From contig WEDG01003429.1 in assembly GCA_017591395.1 (NCBI GenBank), forward strand, positions 90,978 to 154,977: DNA of 64,000 nucleotides. Reading direction: 5' to 3'. The notes under the pieces are model-generated. The model did no database searches and was not told where the DNA came from. It saw only the letters and a program-made list of their open reading frames with translations. The position numbers and the translations under genes are program-made. This DNA comes from Schistocephalus solidus (Eukaryota > Platyhelminthes > Cestoda > Diphyllobothriidea > Diphyllobothriidae). Below, in pieces: positions 9,261-22,730 of this stretch (positions are counted from its first letter, which is position 1; every line of letters starts with the position of its first letter).

Positions 9261-12200
9261 AATCATCTTTTCTTTATTTATCTCAGTTAGTCCGTTTTGT
9301 TCCATAGAAAGCCTCCAACCCTCAGGAAATCACACGTATACGTAAGAGTTACAAGTTTTACATGAAAAGGACCATCTATTATGGAGACAGATTAAATCTC
9401 AGTTTCTGTATTTCAGTCTCTACACGTAAGATATCGTGCCAGAAATGGCAATGCAGAACGCTGATGTGCCGAATTACGGCAAGCGATATGTCAGAAGCCT
9501 CGACGCGTGGGATGGGAAGACTTCGCGACAATTAGATTAGAGTGGAGGGGATGGACAATATCATCAGGAATTCAACCAGCGAATTGCTTGACCGTTCTGA
9601 CAAGACGTTGCGCTGTCATGTTAACTTAAGCAATGCGAGGAACCAACAGCAGATGGGAGCACTCGGAAGATACGTTTTAAAATCAGCATATCTTTCTCAA
9701 GCGAAGCAGGACAAATAAAGGTGGAAAAATAGAGAATAAGAGGGAGAATACGGACATCTATAAATTTACAGATTATGGCTTGAGGTGTGTGATAGGAGAG
9801 TAACCGACGAAGATAGTAATGAAGTTTACGAATTTTAGTGAACAGAGTTTAAATATGAAGAGAATGAAAGATCAGATGTCAGAGTAACACCACGGTACCA
9901 GAAAGAGGTTACCTCATCAGGAAGAAGGTCCAAGGATTAAGGAATGGGAGAGGGTCGCAGTCGCAAAACACCATGGACTGAATTCTGATTATTCACTAGA
10001 AGACCATTTCCTAACGACCATGCCGAGACGTGGTCTAGGCCATCCTTCAGAAACTGGAGATGCATCTGATTTTTAAGAGGACGTCAAACAACTACAGCGT
10101 CAGCATATCTAACGGCGTTCAGCAACAACTTGCACATGATTTCTAGCGGCTTTATGTTCAGTTTAATAAAAAAAAAAAATTAAAATACGGTCTATTGGCG
10201 TAACTACCTGACACAAAGCCATCCCCAAACAGTGATCACTGACTCACTGAAGAGCTTAACTCGCCAGAAGTGCTATTTCGCACCGTTGCCAAGAGTATGC
10301 AGATTTCGCATGTAAACGCGGTTCCCCGCTGGACTCCGACGTCACCTCCCGTTTTGTTTGTGCTATAGGGTTTCGTGTTAGAAGGTTCCTTTTTTAAGAA
10401 AACTACGCTTACGCCCTTGGCGCCGGTGAAGAGTGGTATGTGTATAAGGAGGCGATAGGTTGTCTGAGACGGCGTTCTCTCTGTGAAAGTACATTTTGCG
10501 TGATGTAAGTCAGCTTCAACTCAAGTTTGCTTAACCAAGTACCCCGCATAACCAAAACTTTAGCTAAATTTTGCACAGCCTAGAAGAAGTAGTGACCAGT
10601 CTTTGTGTTTCTCTGGAAATATGAGTTTGAGCCTACATACGAAAACTTGTTTTTAATCATGAAAGTGGAACCATAAAAACGGGTTTCATACATGAACCTT
10701 GAGGACTTTAACTTGACTATTATAGAAACTTTGAGCTCCAAAGATGATTTTCTATCGGTAAATATAAAATTTCGACAGTCGATGGGTTTCTCTCTGGTTA
10801 GTAATGCTGCCATCATCAAACCAACAGATAAGTTCCCAGCTTTTAACTTCCCCTTGGTATTATGGAAATTTTACGTTGTAAAATGAATTTAAGAGCGGGA
10901 CAGAAGCAGTAAACCTGAAGAAAATATCATACTACCGAAAACAAAACGCGCACGGAATAGCATATCAAGTCGAAAATACAGACTGACGACGACCTTAAAC
11001 TCAAACACCATTTCACCGCACAAAATTTTCACCGTTTAATCGTTATGGCAATCAATCCCAGCTGTCTGTAGCAGAGAGGCAGATTGCTGAGCAGAAATAC
11101 GCTAGAAACGAATCGTTTAGTGCTGGGAGGAAATGATGTGTTCTTTATGGCCTCATGGATGGCACCCTGTCCTCTTCAAGTCACCCTACAAGGACATATC
11201 GAGAAGCTTGAGCCACTAGATTCAACCGCATATCAGGAATTGCCCTTCTAAAATATAAATCAAGGAAGCGTGCGAAATATACGGCTTTGACTCAGTCAAT
11301 TAAAATACTCTTAAGCAAAAAATATATTAGTTATATCAGGGATGCTGTGTACAGGCTATTCAGAGTGCGCAACCGGAACCCATTCCCAATTCGTTTATTA
11401 GAAATATTCTCCTGAAGCTACGGTTATTCAACACCAGCAATGATTCTTTAAAAACGTTTATACTAAATGTTACTGGTTTATCCAGTTGTGCAACTCAAGT
11501 ATTTCTTACTTCGGCCAAAGTTTGATTATTTGTCCTGCCTGTGGACAGAAGGTTCTTTTTTATATTTTGCTTAAGTTGCTGATTCCTATTATTCTTATCC
11601 TGAACAATTTGGGCATTAGTTTTATCTCCCTACCTTTTAAAACGAGCTGGTTCTTTTGACTGGAAATACACCCGAGGAATGGATGTAAAGAAATTCCAGT
11701 GTGAAAATTTGTTTCAATAAAAGAAACGGGCTGGACAATGCGTTCGAAGACAGTAAGCCGGTCCCACCCGTATACTCTAGGCGTTCTACTTTCCAAGGTG
11801 ATTTGATTGTGTCAACTGGCTGGATTCGGATGGTCAAAGCACGTTGCTTCTGAAGCTGCTGTTAACCACTAGGAGAATTTCACTGATCGATCCCGAAACG
11901 TCACTCAATCTCATCGAGTGAATCGCTGCTTCGAAGTTGATAGCACTCCTCTCCACTGAGAATGTATGACAGATTATCAATTATTGGATTTTGCGTTGAC
12001 CGGACGAAGTTATATCTCACCAAACGGCATCATGTAGAGAAATCGGCCGTGGCCCACCATTTTAATTTAGGTTTCAACCCCTCTACCTGGCGTCAAAAGA
12101 CCGTGGGGGACCTTTTTCACCCTGGGAAGTTGGCTGATTGTTTATGTAACTTTCTTGACATTGAAAGCGTTCGGCAGAATGTGCGTATTGAGATCCAGTT

Positions 12201-13529
12201 TTGGCGTTCTCTGAATAATGAATTGGTCAGAAAACCCTAGCCTTTTGTTGCTCATCGAAGTTTTTGTGAGCTGTAAGCCTTGCTTTTCAGTTCACTGCAG
12301 TTAGTCTTCACTCGCCGGTAAATAGCACTTTTAAAACCTGCGTGCTTGGCTGGTTGGGCCATTGTGGCTGACAAAATGGTTAGAGTGCGTCAAAACTGCC
12401 GATTTTCAAGTACTCAAGCTCGATACTCTACACATGGGCAAAAAATATGCGAAGGGGCGGAAGGCAAACATGCGAGTTCACCTACGTTCGAAATTGTACT
12501 GCGAAGGGTTTCGAAAAAAATCCACAAGAAAATGACCACCCGCGGAAAACATTTCGTTACTCAGAAAGGATTTGTGGAGAATTCCGTCAAGAGCAGTTTC
12601 ATAGAGTGTTTTAAAGAGCTGAGAGCCGATATTCATAGCAAACCATGCAAGTTCTGATAGTAATGCAAGTATAATCAAGGTTCTATGCTTTACTTTTAAC
12701 GACACCCCACGTAAGGAACTTGCTATTTTCAAAAACCTACCATCATCATGCGGGTCTTTTCGAGCTCAAAATATACGAAATCCTAAGTTCAGGTATGGCA
12801 ATTCGGTGGAAATATTTGACGAAGACTGCAGGATGCCGTCGATGCCGAGGGGAAATTAGCTCAGGAAGTAAAGGAACGCGTAATTATTTCTTTTATTTAT
12901 ATTGTAAAATGAAAATGTAGTAAAGTTCTTTCGTGTTCAGCTCTCAATTTCTGTGACAAGCCTTCTTGACCCAATGAAGTCTCTTAATAGAGAAGCCAGT
13001 TTTACTCTAATAATGTTGATTAAAATCGAGTACATTAAGGAATGTGTTGTCCAGAAACATTTCCGGATATCCGGCAGTCCGAGTGCTGAATGCGAGGACG
13101 TCCACCACCGCCCAAAGAGGTTGACACAGAAGTGCCTTCTGCATAAACCTGTTTATATTGAAATATACTTGCACCACGCCCACTCCATTCACACTCACCC
13201 TACGACGATGATAAAATGTTAAGATGAGCGGATGTGGGCATGAGCGCAACTAGCCTGACTGTGCCTACCACTGAGGCGCCGGGCGATGCCTCCGCATTAC
13301 GTGAGAGGTGCGTCGCGTTTCGTCTCCAGGCAGAAGCTAGCAAAATGGATCGTATGTTTGACCCCGGAGGGAGACAGGCTGTGTTGTGAAGAGCCTCTTG
13401 TGTATGTATGAGGTGAAGCAGGATCGTGCGTAGCACAGGAGTAATCGTGCATTTGCGGGTACGGCAAGGTGTTCTGATGGGGTTGATTATGTGATGAAGA
13501 GGTAGGCCAGACGCTTAAAAAGGTGTGCG
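9261..13529. other. Gene-poor stretch, no recognised gene
   Basis: No domain or exon I can name on either strand. The scattered short open frames (for example 11962-12240, 12346-12657, 12953-13222) lack conserved motifs or convincing splice context. A CCGAAACGTC motif like those in the two hammerhead-like sites occurs at about 11893-11902, but without a credible CUGANGA partner in register. Confidence 0.5.
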
Positions 13530-15170
13530 TCATCCTTCTTCATGACGTAGTCGCTCCATTGCGGTTACATCATAGCACGGTAGGGATGCTAGGCTAGGGA
13601 TGCCGGCCGAAGGCTTAAACAGTTATTGGAGGTCTGACTTACAATGTTAGATGGGCGCTCACAAATCGGTTACGGAACGAGTGAGCCCCCTAACTGTTCG
13701 GTGAGCTACCATCCACCCTTGTCGATATTCCCGATCGAAACCGACAAGACAAAGAACCCACGGCGCAGTGGGTTAGAGTGTTGGGCTTCAAACCAACAGG
13801 TCGCCAGTTCGAGCCCCAGGTGCCGCCATACATGGGGTTGGATAGAGCTGACTGATGATGGCTAAAAATCCATAAACAACCGTTAATGTCTCTCTTCTAA
13901 TATCATCTGTAATATCATCTGACTTACAGTTTCGCCAGCTGTCACTCGGTTGTACACGTGAACATTAATGGCGTCTTTGAAATGCTGGTGGAATTACCAT
14001 CATATCCGCACCTGCTGGGATGGTTAAAGGAAGTTGTCAATAATTTGGGAGCCATCGTACGTGTAAAGTTTGATGTCGCCAACGTCGGCATCGTGTTATT
14101 CTCCGTAGAGCAACTAGTGCACAGCATAGTTCGTCTCTTGAAGACAAGGCGAAAGATCTATGTCCCCTCAAACTGATCAGGCGGTAGATGCGCTTGTTCG
14201 AAACGGGAGCGCACATGACATGGCAGACATTAATGGGGATGTGAGCCCCCTACCAAATGCTGTGCATCGGGGGACTTCATGACCCGCCCAAGTGCAGGCT
14301 CACGTCATGCCAGTCAATTGCTCTTGATGCCGCCTCCGGTCTTCTTGACTCTGTCTTGACACCGGGCACAGGTGGGTGAGAGAAGAGACAGAGAGTGTGT
14401 GGTAGATTCAGCACAAGTATATTATCACTATCCTCTAATTCGCGCGCAAGTCACCGTAGCTGAGCCCACCCTTGCTGTGGGGCATATGGTCGACCTCATC
14501 GGACTCGACGTCGGACTATAGGGACTGGATGATGGAGGTCGACATCTGAGTACACTACACAAAGTTCGTTTATGGCTTCTTCGCAGATTTGCATGTGTAT
14601 TTGAGGATGTCCTGGAACTGCGTGGCTCCGCGCTCCAGCTTCTGTGACTTCTCCTTTAGTAGGGTTGTATCCTTGTAACCGAGAAATAATACATTCCTCT
14701 CTTGGGGACCATGAACTGCTTTGATGGACTCCAATAAGCTCTTAAGTGTCGCGCATTTTGAATGTCCTTTGACTTCTTCGACGGCGATTTTACTAATCGT
14801 TCTATATCCCTCGGCCATAGCTGCTGTAGGTTTCTGCATCCAGAGTATGTGACTTTGTCATCGTTGTTAGCACTGGTCATGGAGATGGTATGTAGCCTCT
14901 GTTCATTGGAGAGCAAATTGTGCTGTCGGCGTGCCCGACCGAGGTTTTCCTTGGCGGTCAGCTTAATGCACCCCACACCTCCCTCCTATGGATCGTGACC
15001 TTGGGGACAACATAAGCTAATCGTTTGAGCAGGTGTTCATTTGCCGCCTCCTCCATCACGGTTACTTCTCAGCACGCTGCCCGATAAGGTTTCGCATAGT
15101 TAAATCGTTACTAACCTTTTGATCAGACGGTGGTCCCTCTTCCTCCCAACTGTTCTCTGCAACTCATCTC
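13530..15170 (-). mobile_element. Left arm of a 1.1-1.6 kb inverted repeat: degenerate RTE-derived element
   Basis: The region is a reverse-complement relative of 26.5-28.32 kb, with strong identity over 13925-14990. The minus strand shows short remnants of the RTE linker and RT N-terminus ([20 protein letters not shown]...[18 protein letters not shown]), compare copy 2 at 61.1-61.4 kb. It then jumps to a 3' module (GTGTCAAGACAGAGTCAAGA near 14.35 kb) without the RT core. Both arms share this deletion, so it predates their duplication. A tRNA-like repeat interrupts this arm at 13.76 kb. Confidence 0.7.
13757..13827 (+). tRNA. tRNA-like sequence with TCA anticodon loop (repeat-associated)
   Basis: A cloverleaf-like unit: D arm around GCAGTGGGTTAGAGT, anticodon stem TTGG/CCAA enclosing GCTTCAAA (TCA in the loop), and a B-box-like AGTTCGAGCCCC, ending TGCCGCC. 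The acceptor pairing is only partial. I regard it as a tRNA-derived SINE head. A TCA anticodon would read UGA (Sec or suppressor), but there is no other sign of a Sec tRNA. Confidence 0.35.
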
Positions 15171-18160
15171 GTCGTTTTTTAGCCACGTTTGATCAGTCAG
15201 ATCTTCATGGTTCATTACAGAATAAATATAACAAGTTTGCACTGTTTAAGTAAAATGAGCGCATTTTAAATAATAAGAAATTTTCCCGTAGTAAATAAAC
15301 AACAGACAATTTCACGAAAAATCAAAATTCAACATCTTCGGCTTCAAGCTGCAAGCGTTGGCTGTTCACGTTTACTATGATTAGGATCAGCATACCAGTT
15401 AGCTGTACTGAGATGATGTGCCGGCCATCAGTGACATTTTGATCCACTGTCCATCCCGTCTTGGCTGGACACACAGACAAAAGTGACACAGGAGAGGTAG
15501 ATTTAAAGTTGACAATGAACTGCAATCTATGCGAAACTTTCTGCGGTAGAAGCTATAAGGGGTGAGAGTAGTGGAAGCTGCCAACGTAGTGCCGCGCAAA
15601 AAAATAGGAGTGCACGGACCCTCCCTATGAAGTTTTTATAATCTTTGTTTCTAGAATATCGGTAAATCCTTGTGGGTGCTTGTGTCCAAAATTGGACTCG
15701 GAGCCTTGTCTACTTATGTCCCTTCGTACACTTTTATCTTGTAAGCCTCGGGCAGAGAACAATCCTAATGTACAAAGCGAGAACACGTTTGATTCATGCC
15801 CAAGTAAAGGTCCTTCGCGAAAATGGACTGGACTTGGCAGTGGCATTCGCCCTGGGATACCACCACTCTGCTGAATATATCCGTAAACTGCAGGAAAAAC
15901 TCAGGTGGGAACTTTTAGGTGCACACTTGAATTTATTTGATGCGGACGTATGTCAGATTCGGCTAGCGATCTTTGAAATCAGATATGGAAGGCGACCTGT
16001 GGCATAAAGCTCGCTCATACAATATCAGGAGCTTTTTCGGTGATAGTCATATGGTTGCCCCTGCTGTTCCAGGTATGGCCGACCAAACGCATAAATATGG
16101 CCGAGAAGCGTAACGTGCTCAACTGCCGTCATTAGTGAAGGTGAGATTCATAGGTAGCATAACGCAGGAAGTAAAGGCGAACGTTGGCACCGGAAGTCTC
16201 AGTTGATGTCTTTAACCAAAATAATGAAAGCCTTTAGGGCAAAGCTCCTGTTACAGGCAAAAATGATGCAAGATTTTTGTCTTTTTAATCTAATTGGTGT
16301 ACATAGCCGCCCCTCCGATTGTGTTCCGAACTAAATGAGTATTCCGAAAGTAGCCAATTCCCGCATGCCTCAGTCTCCATTTGAGATTGAACGTGGCCTT
16401 TTGTAGCGGTTGTCTGAACTAGCGAAGTATACATTGCTTGCCCTTTCCGCATATTTTAGGCTGCTTTGGCTGTAACCCTTTCGTTATTTGGAACCAGTAT
16501 AGGTTTCCACCACACGAACCTGCAAGCTTGCCTATGCAATAGGATCAACCGAACGCATTCAAACAAAAAACATCCAATTTTTATGCATGAAAAAGGTGAA
16601 GTACCGCGTTTTCGGTTTCATTTTGAATGCCGGATTACACTGACAGGAGATCAACAAGAAGCGAGTCCGTAGTTTTGTTTTATGGTAGAACGTAGGTAAA
16701 CAATCGAAAACATGTGCTCATAAAGTTAATCAGAAAGATGCCAATGCATTTGAACTTTATTTTTCCAGTGGCCAACATCTATATGTACTTGTGCTTTGGA
16801 TGCACGTGACAAATCTAAATTGACCTGATCGCTTACAAAAAGGAGAAAAACATGTTTAGTTTAACCTTCACCTAGTGGTTTGATTGATAGCCACCAAACT
16901 CCACTATCTGATGTGTTATACGCCTGTACACTACATTACCCGGTTGGCGACAAACGAAGCAAAAAACCAGATTTTTTGAGCTGCAAAGTAAACCTTTATT
17001 TTTCATTTCCCGGAAGTGTCTCTCCAATGAAAACCGATGAGGAATAAAAGCTTAGTAGCTATCTTATGCACAAATTTTGAATATTTTGCCAAAAAATGTT
17101 CCCTTTTAATTTGGGACACAAAGCAAACTAGAGAAAACCAGCAATTCCAAAATGTTTGCGGTTCCATTCCACCTGGTGAAGTTACATTTTCTGAGCACAC
17201 GATGAAGTTTCAGGCATATATGTATAAAGACAGTGGAAATCAAAATCAGAATATGCTTTCTGAAAGATTTGTTACTCACATCTAAAGTCGGCAATAGAAA
17301 TCCTCCAGTTAATACAGGTGGACTTGTGCTCCATTCAAAAAGAGGTAATATTTTTGACTCATAACCTCAGTCCTACCATTAAACCAAACACTAAATTTAA
17401 ACCAAAAGCAACAGTTAATCCGAAGTTTAATCCTATCATCAGCCAAAGCCTTAACGTAACCCAAATCCTAACATAAATACGAGTCGTAATCTGCTTAATA
17501 TTAGCACAGGGCCCCTGAATAGAGGAATTTAAAGTTAACTGACAGGCGCCCTTCGGTGGGAGTACCTATTCCAGCGCCTCAACCCCAACACTTAACCTCC
17601 GAGCCCCCAACTATGACGAAAACTCAACTAACCCTGACCCCACCTGGAATTTGGGGCAATCTCACCTGTAATACAAGAGGTACCTAGAACAGTGCCCCAT
17701 TCAGACAACTAAGATACGACTGTACTTGTCAATGAATTCTTACCAGGCCTTATATCCGAGATAAAAGCGAGATAGTAATAAGGTTTAAGATATTCAGACA
17801 GTTGGTATCCCACCGTTGCCCCAACCCCAACAGGATGACGATAGATAATAGAAGTAGGCTACGATATTGGAAGTTAGCTTACTCAAAAATGAAAGCCGAA
17901 TTTCAGCTACCTGGTCTGGTTGATAGGTACTTCAGTGTGTGCCTCAATGTCCCGCAGATATTTCAAATTTCGGGAAATGCGAGGAAATAGATTTTTTATC
18001 GCCAAATTAATTGAAATTTTCAGAAAAGCCTCCTCTAAACGCCTGCACGACTGTGCGATAGTCACGTGCTGGGACGACAATCGAACTCACGGACGCGCTC
18101 CCGCTCACCAGCCTATCAGCCAGTGCTGTCCTTATCAACACTACGCAAGATTTTCTCTTA
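15171..18160. other. Gene-poor stretch with one unidentified open frame
   Basis: No recognised gene. An open frame at 15672-16007 (plus, 111 codons) has a charged, helix-like C-terminal half but no motif I can name. A CCTAAC/CCTTAA-rich block is listed separately at 17345-17665. Confidence 0.45.
17345..17665 (+). repeat. Degenerate telomere-like (CCTAACCCTAA-type) tract
   Basis: Many imperfect units of the type AACCNNAANNCTAACC are spread through this block (for example TTAACGTAACCCAAATCCTAA and CAACTAACCCTGACCC). The strand bias is the C-rich one, as in the telomeric TTAGGG complement. A similar but shorter block lies at 34660-34800. The units have decayed, so this would be an old interstitial tract or an unrelated C-rich minisatellite. 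Confidence 0.4.
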
Positions 18161-18169
18161 GGGACGGAA

Positions 18170-20440
18170 TTTCGGTGACTTCAGTGCCAGAGTACGGTCT
18201 GGACCACACCATCTTGAGAGCTCTGCCTCATAGTCAGCACTAAGGTGCACAGCAACTCGAAGCCAATGCAAGTCCCGGCAAAGCATGTCGCCAACAGCAC
18301 TTGCAAGAAAACATGAGAATCTATCCAAGGCACTTGCATCGGACCGCACCGCGGCAACACCGCGATGGATTAGGCTACAGTGACGAGCATGTCAGAAGTG
18401 TTTGTTGCGAGACTGCTGAAGAAAATTGACCAGACAGCCTCAGGAGATGCAGCGAGACGGAAAACGGACAAGTTCCGCAAGCCGTCTCAGTAACATATGT
18501 TGTGAGAAGAGATTGGTTACCCCCACCATCTTCTTTGGTCTCATGTGCTCCATTGTGCACGCGGGTGCCTACTGTGAATAGCAGCTGGAATGTACTAAAA
18601 TTACTGAGGTAATCATAAATAACACCACATTCCGCTACAGTCGAGGCCAATTGCAAATGAGAATGAGGGGTATACAAAATGACCAGCTGACATGTAAGCA
18701 AAACAACATTTCAAAAACATAGAAACTGCGGTCAAAATAAGAACGATTTGTAAGCATCCAGGCAGTCTACGCTGATCAAATCAACTGAAAGTCGCCGTTT
18801 ATCAGCTTCGGTGACGATTGCAGACACTGCAGCATCCAGTCGAAAACACTACAGGCATCCGCAATGGTTCACGTGTCAATTCTGTTAGAAATTTAACAAC
18901 AGGCTACGGCAAGTGGCACCAAATGCTGACATTTAGTATCCGCCCATTCTACAGGAGATGATCAGGGAAACGTCCCGGCAGCCGACTGAAATCCGGTAGA
19001 AGTTTAACAACACTGCGACCAATTAACTATTGAAAAAATGCCCTCGTGACCTTATGAGATGTTTAGGGAAGGAAGAATTCGCAATCACAGACCATCTGAA
19101 GCTGAGTTGTATACTCCGACCCAACCTCTTTGGGATTATGTCCTTCATCCTTCTGACGGACACCTACTCCGATGCGTAGCTGCAATGGATATCAACTACT
19201 GACGAGAGCAGCAATTTTCACCATATAAAGTATGCAGGTGAAAACAAAGGTATTAAAGGCCAGGATTCGCGATTTATGCTTCACAGGCGCTTACGCGCTG
19301 ATCAGCACAGCCAAAAGAAGCATACGGCGGAGTCAGGGCCTATTTTTCTCCAGCTGCCCGAAATTTAGAGGGGCCGTTAGCACAGGCAAGATGGCGGGCA
19401 TGTACGGGGGCAAATGAGCAATACAATGCGCACACATGACAACTAACAATGGAATTCGCCTCACAGCAATGATTGCAATTGTGTGCCTGGAATGTAAAAC
19501 TACTTGGATCGGCAGAATCTATAAAGAATTCTCTAAAGCCAACCAGACCCAAAGTAGTTCACAATATTCAGACAACACGTGCTGTGCACTGGCCCTCAAC
19601 CTAACACCAGGCAGTTAAAGGGCTGCCATTCCAATGATGCTCCAGTTCAGAAGGGGTGCGTGGGCTGAGTGTAAAAGCCAGGCACAAGCCTTATTTGGGC
19701 CGCCTGCAGAAAATACTGGCGATGAGATTGGTGGAGACAACCAGAGCACCCGAGATTCCGGGAGAGCATGAGCATGCTCAGCATCTACACTATGATGCGA
19801 CAGGAAAATGACCGTGGTGCAGCCATGTCGACAGGATGGTTGATGAGTGCCCGTCAAAGCGAGTATATCATACTAGAAGATACTCACAGGCCCAATTTAC
19901 GGAAATAACAAAATGACACATGGGGACGTCACTCCAGCACCTGGAAATCAACTAAACGTACTGAAAACTCATTTCACAGGAGCAGTGGGCCTATTGTAAT
20001 GCCGTACAAAAAAGACCATAAACATTGGAAACCAACCAAGTACAAAATGCTTAGACAACGTGATAAGGACACCGGATGGGATTACTTTGTAGCTTTGGTT
20101 CCAATGCCCAAGTCCTCTAGATACATCATCATCATCCTCACCATCATTATCATTATTATTATCATCATCATCACACGTTCACGGACTGGTTTGACAGTCT
20201 TAGATACTTGCTAATCTCCAATTATGTCAACAATACGGCCTCCAGCCACACCGGAACACAGTCAGGTAACCATTTTCCCAGAGCACGTTTTGCTGGGCAT
20301 CCTAGTGATGGGGCGCCTTTGGCCCCCAAATGGCATTTCATAAATGGGGTGGAAGATGTGTCGGCTGCGAATCCTGGATTTACACACGCTAGTCATTTAT
20401 ACCAGCTACGGTTGTTGTGCCGTCCACCGCCAACCCGTTT
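18170..20440 (+). mobile_element. Old degenerate RT-containing retroelement, copy A
   Basis: Segments 18170-18490 and 19080-20440 align in the same order and orientation with 47140-48650. The plus strand still shows a decayed RT pattern (RIRDLCFTGAYALI, where family members have an LLFADDCAL-type box) and further on a WCSHVDRMVDECPSKRV-like relic of the C-terminal region. Multiple stops and indels show it is inactive. Both copies appear to belong to a non-LTR family distinct from RTE copies 1 and 2. Confidence 0.55.
20120..20178 (+). repeat. ATC/ATT trinucleotide microsatellite
   Basis: A run of ATC and ATT triplets, probably within the tail of the degenerate retroelement around it. The sister copy at 48.37 kb lacks the expansion. 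Confidence 0.85.
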
Positions 20441-20449
20441 TTAGGCACG

Positions 20450-21334
20450 CCTCACCTGCTGGACATCTATATTGATTAGCGAAAGGGGCGTACAAATATT
20501 TTAGGACCAAGTAACAACAGTGCCAATGTTCATGTTAGGAAGCTGCGAGTCGATTGGAGCACGACCGGAGTGCTATTGCCATGCTTCCTGTCCCAAACCC
20601 CTTACTTTCGCGTGAAATTAGCCGGCCACCTGGAAGTGAGTCCACCCGAAAGACAGTATGCTGTCACTTAGGAACTGAATAATAAATTCCCTAGGCGGCA
20701 GTTTGCAAACACATATATGTTACCCCTTCCATTCGAAGGCATGTGGAAACATTTCCGTTTGCGTTTTATTGAGTTGAAGCGCACATTGCACACGCGCAAA
20801 AATTTTTTTTCGCACGCATGAAGCACAATAAGTTCGGAGCTTGACGACGGGTCCCAGACTCAATTCGTAGCAGCAACTAAATTTCCTAATGAGGCCAGTG
20901 CCGCTGTCTTGGAGGTCATTGATTTCCCCGTCTTCTAGAAGAGAAAATATTTAGGCAGTCCATTTGTGCCGCTTTGTTCTAACACCAGTTCCCGAGTGAA
21001 TGAGGTTCCACAGACAATTGAGCACATGAATCTGTTTTGCGGTGATAAAAAGGCAATAGCCAGAACCAACTTCTTTCCTTATTGACTTTCAATCGTTCGT
21101 AGTTGATACGCAAAAATGGTTAAAGAAAAAAGGCAGCGCAGACATTAAGAAGAGCGGATTTACACCAGCGGTTACCAATGCCGCTGACAGCGATACAACA
21201 CTAAAAACCTATGTACGGACCTAAGGAGATTTTCATTTGGCTAGTCGTTTCAAAACTAGTTTTACGCTCCCGTATATGAGCGACATACTTAACGCTTGAT
21301 GCCAAAATAGGAGTGTTCACTCATCCAGAAGAAA
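20450..21334. other. No recognised feature
   Basis: I see no coding, RNA or repeat signal that I can name in this interval. Confidence 0.5.
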
Positions 21335-21925
21335 TACATAAGATTGGTGAGACAAAAGCTTTATTCGCCTGACGTTTCGGATTCCAAACCGAACCCACCC
21401 TCAGAGGCAGTAGCAGACACGGGTAATTTGTGCACCGGGAGTTGCAGTATTTATGGGATGCAGTCGCTGTGCTACTGCATGGCTGTGACAATTAACGACT
21501 CCCCTTCATCAATTATGTATGCGCTAATTGATCGATGGCCGGCATGTGGGCCGCTATCCGCTGACACTTCGCCACCCATGTTGGAGGTGGCTGATTGCTC
21601 TGACCAAACGGAGCCTCAACACCAAATATGGGTTGGGAGGTCATTACACTTGTTGATAGACAGGGGGCCTGTAAACCTTGATTCAAGCAACTCACAACTC
21701 ACGCGATTATCCACTCTTGCGAGAATTTCGGCATAATCAAACTTGAATTTGTGGCCGGTTCTCGCTGAATGAGCCGCAACTTGAGAATTAGCGTCATTTC
21801 GCACACTGCTACCGCGTGTTAGACAATTCACATCAGAAGTAGTCCTCCAGTTTCTCCGACATAGTTGCTTTGCCCGCAACTGCACCAGATCTGATAAACA
21901 ACTCCAGAAGTTTATTGCCACAGCA
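21335..21925 (-). mobile_element. Penelope-like retroelement fragment (GIY-YIG C-terminus and 3' end)
   Basis: The minus-strand frame 21921-21616 carries the C-terminal half of a PLE-type GIY-YIG endonuclease: SQVAAHSARTGHKFKFDY, AEILARVDNRVSCELLESRF and SINKCNDLP. The spacing of the H, R, E and N residues suits the family, but the GIY and YIG strands upstream are degraded. Downstream are a hammerhead-like core (21371-21404) and an AATAAA (21358-21363) before the match ends near 21335. Penelope elements use RT plus GIY-YIG; no RT domain is clear here. Confidence 0.75.
21366..21410 (-). ncRNA. Hammerhead-ribozyme-like core, degenerate (PLE 3' region)
   Basis: The minus strand has CTGAGGGT, then a 6-bp stem GGGTTC/GAATCC with loop GGTTTG, then GAAAC directly followed by GTC. 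That is the order CUGANGA - stem II - GAAA(C) - cleavage triplet, with the CUGANGA box mutated. PLEs are known to carry hammerhead motifs. Because the core box is altered, I expect weak or no cleavage. Confidence 0.4.
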
Positions 21926-22515
21926 GTGGGTCCTTTGGTCTCATTATCTGACGCCGAATGGTGGCCTCCGGTCTGTGTGCGACTCTAAATCCAAGTGTCG
22001 CGAGAAGGTGGCTGACGGCCCCCGATATATTTTGACATTTGTAATCGCTATCCAATATTTAGGTTCGGTGCAATCTTGTCACTTGGATTGTTTGCACATG
22101 CACCGGACCTGGCAGTTGAAACCGTTGAACTACTCTTACGAAGCAAATACAATGAAACGGAGAGTTGAATCGGACATGTCCTATCTCCTTCGCCGGTCTC
22201 AATGCAACGGATTTCGGAGTGACTGATCAGTTGAACGCGCGGCTCAAATAGGTAGTCGCGTTTTGGGCGGATTTTTGTTCTGGAACTGTACTGTTAAGCT
22301 GTTCGAATTTGCCCACTGCAGCGAGGTAACTTCGAATGAAACCGAGAGGGGGTTCGTTGTAGTCAGGATTTCGTGCCGGTTGGTTTATGGCCAGTCTTCT
22401 TCGTGTTGAATTTGGAGCAGCCCAACACCCTGCTGCACGTCTTCTTCTGTTCTGGCCTTTAGCACAGTGGATATTGGAGGCTGGTCTCAGGTACACTCAA
22501 TGATGCCTCTTGGTT
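21926..22515. other. Possible upstream remains of the Penelope-like element
   Basis: The minus strand has short peptide-like stretches broken by stops (around 22230-22100) that could be the decayed region upstream of the GIY-YIG domain. I cannot identify RT motifs. Confidence 0.25.
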
Positions 22516-22730
22516 TCAGTTGGACAGTTTTCTGTGGGTTAGGTATTCGATGTCTATTCCTGACCGTTCATCACGGTAGACGTTCATCAGCACAGCGGAA
22601 AACATGGGATTGAATGCAGTGCGAGCGAGTATGCAACCCTGCTCCACTACACCTCTCACCGCGAATGCTGAACTGCCCAATTGTCCGCTACGGTGGACTG
22701 CCCTACACAGTGAAGTCCACAGCATCGCTT
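22516..22730 (-). pseudogene. RTE reverse transcriptase fragment
   Basis: The minus strand encodes SSAFAVRGVVEQGCILA followed by FNPMFSAVLMNVYRDERSGI. It lines up with the motif-B region of the RTE RT (FAVTNGMKQGCVLAP in copy 2 at about 60.37 kb). Only about 70 codons are left, with no EN or catalytic FADD segment. Confidence 0.75.

Noticed and set aside
11885..11905. Third CCGAAACGTC site as a hammerhead
   Set aside because: The upstream CTGAT is too close to leave a stem II; two such words are expected by chance in a window of this size.
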